From contig JAXLWL010000003.1 in the NCBI GenBank assembly GCA_046328505.1, forward strand, positions 620,001 through 684,000: a stretch of 64,000 nt of DNA, in the 5' to 3' direction. How positions within the stretch are numbered: the first letter of the stretch is position 1; every line of letters starts with the position of its first letter. Shown piece by piece: positions 33,889 to 42,191 of the stretch. This stretch comes from JBDHWG01 sp046328505 (lineage in GTDB: Bacteria; Chloroflexota; Anaerolineae; Epilineales; JAHCIE01). The notes below the pieces were generated by a model. It was not told the DNA's origin. It saw only the letters and a list, made by a program, of their open reading frames with translations, and made no database searches. The position numbers and the translations under genes are program-made.

Positions 33889-34578
33889 ATGGCCGGTGAA
33901 CAGATTCTCGTCGTAGAGGACGAAAACAAAATCGCTGATTTAATACGTCGCGGACTGATTTACGAAGGGTATCAGGCGCAAATCGCCCCGGATGGGCTGC
34001 TTGCCCTCAACCAGGCGCGAGACACGCCGCCAGACCTCGTGATACTGGATATTATGCTCCCAGGTCTCGATGGATTGGAAGTTTGCCGGCGTCTCCGCGC
34101 CGCCTCCGACGTTCCTATCCTGATGCTGACGGCGCGCGATGCCGTGCGCGACCGGGTGGCGGGGCTGGACGCGGGCGCCGACGACTACCTGGTCAAGCCG
34201 TTCGACTTCGACGAGCTGCTCGCGCGGGTGCGCGCGCTGCTTCGCCGGCGCAGCGGCAAGAACCCCGACGAGCAAGACGAAGTGCTGCGCTTCGCCGACC
34301 TCGTGCTCCTGCCCAGCGCGCGCCAGGCGACCCGCGGCGAGCGCGCACTGGAGCTGACGGCAAAAGAGTACGATCTTCTGGAACTTTTCATGCGCCATCC
34401 ACGTCAGGTCCTCACCCGCGACGTCATCTACGATCAGCTGTGGGGCTACGACTTCGGCGGCGAGTCGAACATCATCGAAGTCTACGTGCGCTATCTGCGC
34501 GCCAAGCTCGAAGCAGAAGGCGAGCCGCGGCTTATCCAGACGATTCGCGGCGTGGGGTACGTGCTAAGGGAAGAGTAG
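33889..34578 (+). CDS. OmpR-family response regulator
   Basis: 229 residues: a receiver domain (QILVVEDENKIADLIRRGL; phospho-acceptor Asp54 in VILDIMLPGLDG; Lys in YLVKPFDFDEL) and a C-terminal winged-helix DNA-binding domain (LTAKEYDLLELFMRHP ... IRGVGYVLREE). The start is ATG 33889 with GAGGA upstream, consistent with the promoter position. The histidine kinase gene follows after 15 bases, then HtrA and PDZ genes, so envelope stress genes are likely targets. Confidence 0.92.
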   Translation: MAGEQILVVEDENKIADLIRRGLIYEGYQAQIAPDGLLALNQARDTPPDLVILDIMLPGLDGLEVCRRLRAASDVPILMLTARDAVRDRVAGLDAGADDYLVKPFDFDELLARVRALLRRRSGKNPDEQDEVLRFADLVLLPSARQATRGERALELTAKEYDLLELFMRHPRQVLTRDVIYDQLWGYDFGGESNIIEVYVRYLRAKLEAEGEPRLIQTIRGVGYVLREE

Positions 34579-34593
34579 TCGGAAAGAGTTGCT

Positions 34594-36039
34594 GTGTCGC
34601 TACGCCTGCGTTTGACAATCTGGTATGTGGGCCTGCTCGCGATTATCCTTGTCGGCTTCGCCTTCGTGGTGTACTACCTCCAGGAACGGGCGATGCTGGA
34701 CCAGGTGGACGCCGAGCTGAAGACGTACGCGCAAACGACCATCAACCTTGCCAACCGCGACGTGCTCATCCGCTACATCACCGGCCGCGCCGTTGAGTTT
34801 GGGCCGCCGGTTCAGGACACGCCTGGGTTCGCCCCGAACCAGGTCTATCTTCAGTTCTCGAACGCCGGCGGCACCATCGGCTATCAGAACCCACACATCC
34901 GCGACACGTCCATCCCCCTGACCGAGGACATCCAGCAAATCGCGGACACCGGGCGGCCCGTCGTGCTAACAGCCATTCTGCCCGAAAATGACCTTCTGCG
35001 CGTCTACACCCAGGCTGTCTTTGTCGACGGGCAAGTTGCGGGCTACGTCCAGGTAGCCCAGCTCATCAACGGCGTTTACACGAGCCTGCGGCGGCTGGCG
35101 ACGCTCCTCGTCGCCGGCATCATCGCCGCCCTGGCCATTGCCGCCCTGGTCGGCATACTCCTGGCCGAGGCCGCCTTGCGCCCGATCGACAGCGTCACCC
35201 AGACGGCCCTGCGTATCACCCAGACCGACGACCTGAGCCGGCGCATTATCGTGCCGGCGAAAGCGCCACAGGATGAGGTCACCCGCCTGGCCGAGATATT
35301 CAACCTCATGCTCGACCGCATCGAGACGTTATTTAGCACGCAGCAGCGCTTCATCGCCGATGTGTCCCACGAGCTGCGAACGCCGCTGACCACAATCCGC
35401 GGCAACCTGGCGCTCATCAAGCGCAGCGGCCACGCCGACCCCGAATCCCTCGCGGACATGCAGAGCGAGACCGAGCGCATGTCGCGGCTCGTGCGCGACC
35501 TGCTGCTCCTGGCACAGGCCGATGCAGGCGTCACCCTGCAACGCACGCCGATCGAGCTAGACTCCCTGCTGCTCGAAGTCTACCGCCAGGGCCGCGTCAT
35601 CGCCGAACAGACCGCCAGCGGCGTTACAGTGCGGCTCGGCCCGGAGGACCAGGCGACGGTCATGGGCGACACCGACCGGCTGCGCCAGCTTCTCCTCAAC
35701 CTCGTCGAGAACGGCATCAAGTACACGCCGCCCGGCGGGAGCGTCACCCTTGGCCTGGAACGCGACGATAACTGGGTGAGCGTCAGCGTGCGCGACACCG
35801 GCGTCGGCATCCCGGCCGAGGACCTGCCCCACGTCTTCGAGCGCTTCTACCGCGTCGACAAGGCGCGCTCGCGAGAGAAGGGCGGCACCGGCTTGGGCCT
35901 ATCCATCGCCCAGTGGATTGCCCAGGCCCACGGCGGCCGCCTGGAAGTCGACAGCGAAATCGGCGCGGGGACGGTTTTCACGCTCACGCTTCCCGTCGCC
36001 CAGCCGGAGAGCACAGCTCACCACACCATCGTCTCTTAG
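34594..36039 (+). CDS. membrane sensor histidine kinase
   Basis: 481 residues: two membrane helices (about 8-29 and 168-195) enclose a sensor domain of about 140 residues, followed by a HAMP linker, a HisKA dimerisation helix with His259 in VSHELRTPLTTI, and a HATPase_c domain with LLNLVENGIKYTPP (N box), VRDTGVGIP (G1) and GGTGLGLSI (G2). It would autophosphorylate on His259 and pass the phosphate to Asp54 of the preceding regulator. The start codon is GTG 34594. The sensor domain has no family I recognise. Confidence 0.92.
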   Translation: MSLRLRLTIWYVGLLAIILVGFAFVVYYLQERAMLDQVDAELKTYAQTTINLANRDVLIRYITGRAVEFGPPVQDTPGFAPNQVYLQFSNAGGTIGYQNPHIRDTSIPLTEDIQQIADTGRPVVLTAILPENDLLRVYTQAVFVDGQVAGYVQVAQLINGVYTSLRRLATLLVAGIIAALAIAALVGILLAEAALRPIDSVTQTALRITQTDDLSRRIIVPAKAPQDEVTRLAEIFNLMLDRIETLFSTQQRFIADVSHELRTPLTTIRGNLALIKRSGHADPESLADMQSETERMSRLVRDLLLLAQADAGVTLQRTPIELDSLLLEVYRQGRVIAEQTASGVTVRLGPEDQATVMGDTDRLRQLLLNLVENGIKYTPPGGSVTLGLERDDNWVSVSVRDTGVGIPAEDLPHVFERFYRVDKARSREKGGTGLGLSIAQWIAQAHGGRLEVDSEIGAGTVFTLTLPVAQPESTAHHTIVS

Positions 36040-36055
36040 CATGACACCATATCCT

Positions 36056-36327
36056 GTCATTGCGAGCGAACGCGAAGCAATCCCACGCCCTTGCATCAGA
36101 CAGTCTAGCCCTGGAACAGCGTGTCTATCCCCACCGGGAGATTGCTTCGTCGGGCTATCGCCCTCCTCGCAATGACGGACTGTCCCGTTAGTGTGAGCAT
36201 ATCCTGTCATTGCGAGCGAACGCGAAGCAATCCCACGCCCTTGCATCAGACAGTCTATCCCTGGAACAGCGTGTCTATCCCCGACCGGGAGATTGCTTCG
36301 TCGGGCTATCGCCCTCCTCGCAATGAC
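36056..36327. repeat. two tandem, nearly identical copies of the GTCATTGCG element (E and F)
   Basis: Copy E spans 36056-36176 and copy F 36206-36327. Their flank ATATCCT is shared and the internal sequences differ at only a few positions, which indicates a recent tandem duplication. They fill most of the 410-base gap between the kinase and HtrA-like genes. No gene is seen there. Confidence 0.9.
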
Positions 36328-36449
36328 GGCGCTGGAATCACCTTAACCCCTTCTCACCCAGGACTCAGCCGGTTTTCATCGTAATCTCAGTCCATTCTTA
36401 GCACGACATGTCATCCTTGTAGGTGGAAAGCATCCTACGGAGGATATGC

Positions 36450-37565
36450 ATGTCAACATCACGCAACACCCTCGTGGTTATAGCAGGCCTCGGCGTGCTG
36501 GTTGTTGCGCTCGTCGCCGGCATTACGGGCGGCATCGTCGGCTTCGGCCTGGCGATGGCCTTCGCCCCGAAGCCGACGGCAGCGCAGATATCATCACGTC
36601 CGGCCACCACGCAGGCCCAACTCCCAGCCGCTGCCCCCGCGCTGCCCGCAGCGCCGGCAGCATCCGCACCCGCGGCGCCCGCCGCGTCAGCGTCCGGCTC
36701 GTCGAGTAACGACATCGTGGCCGCGGTCGCCAAGGTCAAGCCTGCCGTGGTGCGCATCGCCACTCAGATCGGCGAAGGCTCCGGTGTTATCGTCGATCAG
36801 CAAGGCCACATCGTGACCAACAACCACGTCGTCGAGGGCGCGCGGCAGTTCCAGGTGCGCTTCGACAACGGCGGCACAGCCACCGCCCACCTCGTCGGCA
36901 CCTACCCGACCTCCGACCTGGCCGTGATCCAGGTTGATGGCCCGGTACCGGCCTACGCGGTGATCGGCGACTCGAACAAGCTCCAGGCCGGCGAGCGCGT
37001 CATCGCCATCGGCAGCGCCCTCGGCCAGTACACCAACTCGGTGACGACCGGCGTCGTCAGCGGCACCAACCGCCAGCTCGGCGGCATCTCCAACCTGATC
37101 CAGACCGACGCCCCCATCAATGAGGGCAATTCCGGCGGCCCGCTCGTGAACACCAACGGCGAGGTCATCGGCATCAACAGTATGGTGGAGCGCGCCCAGG
37201 GCCGCACCGGCCCGGCTGAGGGCCTCGGCTTCGCCATCCCCAGCGCGATTGTGCGCACCGTCGCCAACCAGCTCATCGCAGGCAAGCAGGTGGAGTTCCC
37301 GTACATGGGCGTGAGCCTCAAGGAAGCTGCCAACGGCTGGCAGGTCGCGAGTGTCGAGCAAGGCACCGGCGCGGCGCAAGCGGGGCTGCAGCAGGGCGAC
37401 ATCATCACCGCCGTGGACGGTATCGCGGTGAACCCGGAGATCTCGATCCAGGGCATCCTGGCGAATCACAACGTGGGTGAGTCGGTGACGATCAACGTCA
37501 CGCGGAACGGGCAGAGCATCAGCCTGACCGTGACCCTCAGCCGCCGCCCGGCGACGAGCGGGTAG
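36450..37565 (+). CDS. HtrA/DegP-like S1C serine protease with one PDZ domain
   Basis: 371 residues: one N-terminal membrane helix (about 8-38), an Ala/Pro-rich linker, a trypsin-like domain with the full catalytic triad His126 (TNNHVVEG), Asp156 (TSDLAVIQ) and Ser228 (EGNSGGPL), and a C-terminal PDZ domain (about 285-371, QQGDIITAVDGIAV). It would degrade or refold damaged proteins at the outer face of the membrane. ACGGAGGA lies 6 bases before ATG 36450. It follows a two-component pair and precedes two PDZ-only proteins. Confidence 0.92.
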   Translation: MSTSRNTLVVIAGLGVLVVALVAGITGGIVGFGLAMAFAPKPTAAQISSRPATTQAQLPAAAPALPAAPAASAPAAPAASASGSSSNDIVAAVAKVKPAVVRIATQIGEGSGVIVDQQGHIVTNNHVVEGARQFQVRFDNGGTATAHLVGTYPTSDLAVIQVDGPVPAYAVIGDSNKLQAGERVIAIGSALGQYTNSVTTGVVSGTNRQLGGISNLIQTDAPINEGNSGGPLVNTNGEVIGINSMVERAQGRTGPAEGLGFAIPSAIVRTVANQLIAGKQVEFPYMGVSLKEAANGWQVASVEQGTGAAQAGLQQGDIITAVDGIAVNPEISIQGILANHNVGESVTINVTRNGQSISLTVTLSRRPATSG

Positions 37566-37576
37566 ATGTAGGCGTA

Positions 37577-37604
37577 GTAGAGACGCGCCATGGCGCGTCT
37601 CTAC
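37577..37604. repeat. 28-base perfect palindrome (half-site GTAGAGACGCGCC)
   Basis: It lies just after the HtrA stop codon. The same element occurs at 43855-43903 and, in variant form, inside the PCu(A)C gene at 33664-33691. It could also act as a terminator-like hairpin. Confidence 0.8.
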
Positions 37605-37660
37605 TCAGCGACGGCAATGTAATCGTTACACAAGTTCTTAGATAATGGAGTAAGAAACCA

Positions 37661-38569
37661 GTGACCACGCAACCTTCCAACCAGCCGACCGGGGGCTTCC
37701 GCCTGTCCGGTCTAGCCCTCACGGGCATCATTGTCCTCGCGCTTCTGCTCGGCCTCATGCTCGGCGCCATCGTCGGCGGCGCCGGCGGCTTCCTCGCGGG
37801 GCGCAACAATGCTCGCACGGCGGCAGCAGTCCTACCCAACGCCCAGAGCCAATCGAGCAGCCCGTCGGCCCTGGCGGGTGGCACGTCCGGCCAGACCCAG
37901 CCCAATAGCAGCAACCCGCAGGCTCAGCCCAACGGCGCCAACCCGCAGACGCCGTTCGGCGGCCGCGGCAACCGCCAGACGCAGCCCGGCGGCACTACTC
38001 CGCAAACGCAGCCCGGCGGCAGCAACCCGCAGGTTCAGCCCAATGGCAGTAACCCGCAGACGCCCTTCGGTGGCCGCGGCAATCGCCAGACGCCCTCCGG
38101 CGGCACTGTCCCGCAGACCCAGCCCAACGGCAGCAACCCGCAGGTTCAGCCCGACGGCGCCAACCCGCAGACACCGTTCGGTGGCCGCGGCAATCGCCAG
38201 ACGCAGCCCGGTCAGGGTAGCAACGGCGAGACACCTGATGAGAACACGCCCGCGCAGCCGTCCCTGGGCGTCTACCTCGGTATCCGCTACACGGCGCTGA
38301 CATCGGACATGGCCGATCAGTTCGGCATCACCGACCTGCAGGGCGCCGCCGTCGGCGAGGTCGTCTCCGGCAGCCCGGCGGAGAAGGCCGGCCTCCAGCC
38401 GATGGACGTCATCACGGCGGTGGATGGGAAGCAGCTCAGCGACACGTACACCCTGATCGACGCCCTGAGCGGGCACAAGCCTGGCGACACGATTAAGCTC
38501 ACCGTCTGGCGAATGGGCCAGAGCGAGACCATCGAGGTCACGCTGGGCAGCCCGGCCGGCCAGGGTTAA
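37661..38569 (+). CDS. membrane-anchored PDZ protein with a Gln/Asn/Gly/Pro repeat linker
   Basis: 302 residues: a short cytoplasmic start, one helix (GLALTGIIVLALLLGLMLG), a low-complexity linker (about 60-200) with three copies of a unit containing NPQTPFGGRGNRQT, then a PDZ domain (about 200-300; YLGIRYTAL, GAAVGEVVSGSPAEKAGLQP, MDVITAVDGKQL). There is no protease domain. The start codon is GTG 37661 with GGAG upstream. It is a close paralogue of the next gene in the first 45 residues and in the PDZ. It may present substrates to, or regulate, the upstream HtrA. Confidence 0.85.
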   Translation: MTTQPSNQPTGGFRLSGLALTGIIVLALLLGLMLGAIVGGAGGFLAGRNNARTAAAVLPNAQSQSSSPSALAGGTSGQTQPNSSNPQAQPNGANPQTPFGGRGNRQTQPGGTTPQTQPGGSNPQVQPNGSNPQTPFGGRGNRQTPSGGTVPQTQPNGSNPQVQPDGANPQTPFGGRGNRQTQPGQGSNGETPDENTPAQPSLGVYLGIRYTALTSDMADQFGITDLQGAAVGEVVSGSPAEKAGLQPMDVITAVDGKQLSDTYTLIDALSGHKPGDTIKLTVWRMGQSETIEVTLGSPAGQG

Positions 38570-38695
38570 GCCGAGCAGGTCACTGCCACACGTGGCAGTC
38601 GGGGAGGACGGAAACAGGTGCGCGGGGCGAATTACCCTGTGTACCTGTTTCCATGTATACTGAATAATGGAAACTGATGGACAGAGGAGGAAAAT

Positions 38696-39904
38696 ATGGA
38701 CTCAGCGCCCCCACCTCAACAGCCCTCTGGCGGCATGCGCCTCTCGGGACTTGCCCTCACAGGGATCATAATCTTGAGCCTGCTCCTTGGCTGCATTGGC
38801 GGCAGCATGCTGGCAGGCGTCGGTGGCTTCCTGACCGGACGAACATTGGCCCAGCGCGACATTCAGTCGCTACAGAATCAGCTCCAGGATGCCCAGCGGC
38901 GTTCCACGCAGCCCGGCGCGGCGGCAACCGCGACGCCCGGCCGTTCTGGCGCCACGGGCCAGGCAACCCCGCAGACGCAGCCGACGCAGCGCCCCGGTGG
39001 CGCCGCGACACCGTCCAGCGGCGCAGCGCCTTCGGGCGGCGCGACGCCGCGCGCCCAGCAGCCCACCGCTTATCTCGGCGTGCGCTATAACATGCTCACA
39101 CCGGATATCGCGGCCCAGGCGGGTATCACCGTCACCCAGGGCGCCATCATCGGCGAGGTCGTGCCGGGCAGCCCGGCCGAGCAAGCCGGCTTGCAGCCCA
39201 TGGACGTCATCACCGCGGTGGACGGTAAGCAACTCGGCGATACCTATGCCCTGGCCGACGCTATCAGCGGACGCAAGCCGGGCGACAAGATCAATCTGAC
39301 CGTCGTGCGCGATGGCCAGACAGTCGCGTTGGTTGCCACTCTCGGCCAGCCACCTGCCGGTGGCGTCCCGGCGCCTGGCGCTCCCGGCGGCGCACCGGCC
39401 GCCCCAACCGGCCCCGGCGCGGCCCCTGCCACACCGCGTCCGCCTGCCAGCGGCCAGCCTTCCGGCGGCGCGACTCCGCAAGCCGCCCCCAAGACGGCCC
39501 CCTCGCCGACGCCGCGGCCTCCGTCCGGCGCTACACCGCAACGCCCTAGCTCGATCGCCCCGTCGCAAGACGGCGGGGCTTACCTGGGCATTCAGGCATC
39601 GGCCGTTCCCAGCGACGTCGCCCAGGCCAGGAAGCTCTCACCCGGCCAGGGCGCGCTGGTCGCGTCGGTCGTGCCGGCCAGCCCGGCGTTTTCGTCGGGG
39701 CTGTTCGACGGCGACATCATCGTCGCGGTGAACAAGACGCCCGTCGACCAGGTTCACAGCCTGACAACGCTCCTCTCGCCCCACAAGCCAGGCGACCAGG
39801 TGACATTGACGGTCATCCACAGCGATGGTAAGAAGGACGACATGACCGTTACCCTCGCGGCGCGCTCGGCGGAGTTTAACCAGGGTCGGCCTGGCCTTCC
39901 CTGA
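38696..39904 (+). CDS. membrane-anchored protein with two PDZ domains
   Basis: 402 residues: membrane helix (GLALTGIIILSLLLGCIGG), an Ala/Gly/Pro/Thr-rich linker, PDZ1 (about 122-215; YLGVRYNML, GAIIGEVVPGSPAEQAGLQP), a second Pro-rich linker and PDZ2 (about 295-395; YLGIQASAVPSD, GALVASVVPASPAFSSGLFD). No catalytic domain. The first half is homologous to the preceding gene, so it arose by duplication plus gain of a PDZ. GAGGAGG lies 5 bases before ATG 38696. The gene is followed after 15 bases by a metalloprotease gene. Confidence 0.88.
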   Translation: MDSAPPPQQPSGGMRLSGLALTGIIILSLLLGCIGGSMLAGVGGFLTGRTLAQRDIQSLQNQLQDAQRRSTQPGAAATATPGRSGATGQATPQTQPTQRPGGAATPSSGAAPSGGATPRAQQPTAYLGVRYNMLTPDIAAQAGITVTQGAIIGEVVPGSPAEQAGLQPMDVITAVDGKQLGDTYALADAISGRKPGDKINLTVVRDGQTVALVATLGQPPAGGVPAPGAPGGAPAAPTGPGAAPATPRPPASGQPSGGATPQAAPKTAPSPTPRPPSGATPQRPSSIAPSQDGGAYLGIQASAVPSDVAQARKLSPGQGALVASVVPASPAFSSGLFDGDIIVAVNKTPVDQVHSLTTLLSPHKPGDQVTLTVIHSDGKKDDMTVTLAARSAEFNQGRPGLP

Positions 39905-39919
39905 GGCATAGGAGCTTTC

Positions 39920-42043
39920 GTGCAGCGTTCTCGCCTTCCTCTGATCATTGGGATTGTCGTCGTTCTCGGCGTGTGTGTGCTGTGCGCGGCCGTGGGCACG
40001 GTCTGGTACAGCGTCCCGCGTGTCATGACCGCGGTGCTCGGCCCGCAGCCCACCGCCTTCGTCGAAGGCCCGTCGCCGACAGCAGGGGCGGGTTTGAAAC
40101 CCGCCCCTACAGAGATCGCGCCCGCCAACGCCCCGGCGACTGAGACCCCAGAGCCGGCCGTCCTCGCGACCCCGGTGACGCCCCCCGCGCGCGACGCCCG
40201 ACCGACCGCGGCGGCCGCGCCGCCAGTTCCTACGCCCAGTCTCACGCCCGCCGCGGACATCGTCGCTCGGCTGGAGAGCGCCCAGCTTCCGGCGCGTGAC
40301 CTGTTCGCTTTGACGCAGCAGCTCAAGAAGGTGAAGGGGCCTATCCCGCGTGTCGTCCGCAAGACGCCGGAGCCCCACAAGGTTGGGGACAAGGCGCAGT
40401 TCTGGGTAAACGACCAGGACCAGAACAAGTACTACCAGGTGACGGCGACGCTCCGCTACATCGCGCCGAATGTGTACATGTGGGTGGAGGATGGCGTGGA
40501 CGCGAGCGACGACGCCATCAAGCGCTCGGCCGACATCTTCTCCAGCAAGATCTACCCCACCGACCGCCAGATATTCGGTGAGGAGGCCTCCCCTGGCATC
40601 GACGGCGACAAGCGGCTGTACATTCTCAACGGCAAGCTGCCCGGCTCCCACGTCGGCGGCTACTTCTCCAGCGCCGACACCTATCCCACGGCGGTGAACC
40701 AGTACAGCAATCAGCACGAGATGTTCTACATCAACACCGCCGCTTTCCCCATCGGCTCGCAAGCCTACGAAGCCACCCTGGCGCACGAGTTCCAGCACAT
40801 GATTCACCAGAATCACAACGTGCGTCAGACGAGCTGGATCAATGAAGGCTTCTCGGAGCTGGCCGCGCAGATCAACGGCTATGGGCCGTCGCAGCACACG
40901 CGCTCGTTCCTGGCGAACCCGAACCTCCAGCTCACCGCGTGGTCTGAGCCGCCCAACCAGTACGCCCACTACGGCGCTGGCTACCTGTTCGCCACCTACC
41001 TGTACGACCGCTTCGGCGCCGACTTCATCAAGGATGTGGTGGCCGACCAGAACGTCAGCATTGGCTCGATCGACGACATTCTGAAGAAGCGCAACACCGG
41101 CGTCACCTTCGAGCAAGTGTTCCAGGACTGGCTCATCGCCAACTACCTGGACAACCCGAAGCTGGCCAATGGCCGATACGGCTACCCCGACGTTCAGACC
41201 AAGCTGCCCAACGCAGCCGACCTGACCGCGGGCCAGAGCCACGACGGCCAGGTGGCGGAGTATGGCGCGGAGTATCTGCGCTTGAGCGGGCCGCAGCCGT
41301 TGAATGTGCACTTCCAGGGTCAGACGGCAGCGCCACTTATCCCGACGACGGCGCATAGTGGCGAGTATATGATGTGGTCGAATCGGGGCGACAACATCGC
41401 GACGAGCATGTCTCGCGCGTTCGACCTGACCGGCGTCAAGAACGCCACGCTCCAGTTCGCGACGTGGTACGATATCGAAGAGGACTGGGACTACGGCTAC
41501 GTTGAGGTTTCGACCGACAACGGGCAGACGTGGGACCTGCTCAAGACCACCCACGCGACGGACACGAACCCCAACGGCAACGCCTTCGGGCCGGGGCTCA
41601 CCGGGCAGAGCGGCGGCGAGAAGAACAACCCGCAGTGGGTGGAGGAGTCGGCTAACCTGACACCCTACGCCGGCAAGAAGATTCTCATCCGTTTCCAGCA
41701 GATCAACGACGACGCCGTTAACCTGAACGGCTTCGCCGTGGACGACATTCGCATCCCTGAGCTGAAGTACAGCGAGGATTTCGAGAAGGGTGACGGTGGG
41801 TGGAAGACGGACGGCTGGGTGCGGACCAACGGCGTCGTCCCGCAGCGCTACCTCGTGCAGCTCATCGAGATGCGCGGCGACAACCCGACCGTGCGCGAAA
41901 TCCCCATCGGGCCGGACGGCCGCGCCGACTTCAAGATCGATGGAATGGGGACGGACTTCCCCGACGCCATCCTGGTGGTGGCAGGCGCCGCGCCGGTCAC
42001 CACTCAGACAACCGCATATAGCGTCAAAGTAGACCCGCAGTGA
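39920..42043 (+). CDS. secreted zinc metalloprotease, immune-inhibitor-A-like
   Basis: 707 residues: a short N-terminal hydrophobic anchor (LIIGIVVVLGVCVLCAAVG), a Pro/Ala-rich linker to about 115, then the protease domain with the zinc motif HEFQH (His289-Glu290-x-x-His293) in TLAHEFQHMIHQNHNV and the downstream WINEGFSELA (third-ligand region). The C-terminal half has two jelly-roll-like parts (WYDIEEDWDYGYVEVSTDNG and DFEKGDGGWKTDGWVRT), as in M6 proteases. GTG 39920 is the start. Residues near 54-62 include GLKPAPT from a palindromic repeat in the linker. Confidence 0.85.
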   Translation: MQRSRLPLIIGIVVVLGVCVLCAAVGTVWYSVPRVMTAVLGPQPTAFVEGPSPTAGAGLKPAPTEIAPANAPATETPEPAVLATPVTPPARDARPTAAAAPPVPTPSLTPAADIVARLESAQLPARDLFALTQQLKKVKGPIPRVVRKTPEPHKVGDKAQFWVNDQDQNKYYQVTATLRYIAPNVYMWVEDGVDASDDAIKRSADIFSSKIYPTDRQIFGEEASPGIDGDKRLYILNGKLPGSHVGGYFSSADTYPTAVNQYSNQHEMFYINTAAFPIGSQAYEATLAHEFQHMIHQNHNVRQTSWINEGFSELAAQINGYGPSQHTRSFLANPNLQLTAWSEPPNQYAHYGAGYLFATYLYDRFGADFIKDVVADQNVSIGSIDDILKKRNTGVTFEQVFQDWLIANYLDNPKLANGRYGYPDVQTKLPNAADLTAGQSHDGQVAEYGAEYLRLSGPQPLNVHFQGQTAAPLIPTTAHSGEYMMWSNRGDNIATSMSRAFDLTGVKNATLQFATWYDIEEDWDYGYVEVSTDNGQTWDLLKTTHATDTNPNGNAFGPGLTGQSGGEKNNPQWVEESANLTPYAGKKILIRFQQINDDAVNLNGFAVDDIRIPELKYSEDFEKGDGGWKTDGWVRTNGVVPQRYLVQLIEMRGDNPTVREIPIGPDGRADFKIDGMGTDFPDAILVVAGAAPVTTQTTAYSVKVDPQ
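40084..40110. repeat. GGGGCGGGTTTGAAACCCGCCCC palindrome inside the metalloprotease gene
   Basis: This palindrome (half-site AGGGGCGGGTTT) is translated as AGLKPAPT within the linker before the protease domain. The same element is intergenic at 8939-8968 and 15418-15464. Confidence 0.85.
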
Positions 42044-42084
42044 CCTCACATTAGCAACGCGGTTGCTTACACAGCCAGCCGATT

Positions 42085-42158
42085 GCCACGGAGGCACAGA
42101 GAACACAGAGAATGGAAAGATTAAGCGCATAACTCTGTGTCCTCTGCGCCTCCGTGGC
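42085..42158. repeat. inverted repeat of the CACAGAG type
   Basis: GCCACGGAGGCACAGAGAAC at one end mirrors CTCTGCGCCTCCGTGGC at the other, with 26-base imperfect arms. It fills the 148-base gap between the metalloprotease and acyl-CoA synthetase genes. Confidence 0.85.
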
Positions 42159-42191
42159 GCTATTCGCCAGCCAAATGTCAAGGAGGACTGA

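Noticed and set aside
39638..42181. 847-codon open frame on the minus strand opposite the PDZ and metalloprotease genes
   Set aside because: It is a GC-driven shadow frame: no family motif, no ribosome site, and it covers several well-supported genes on the other strand.
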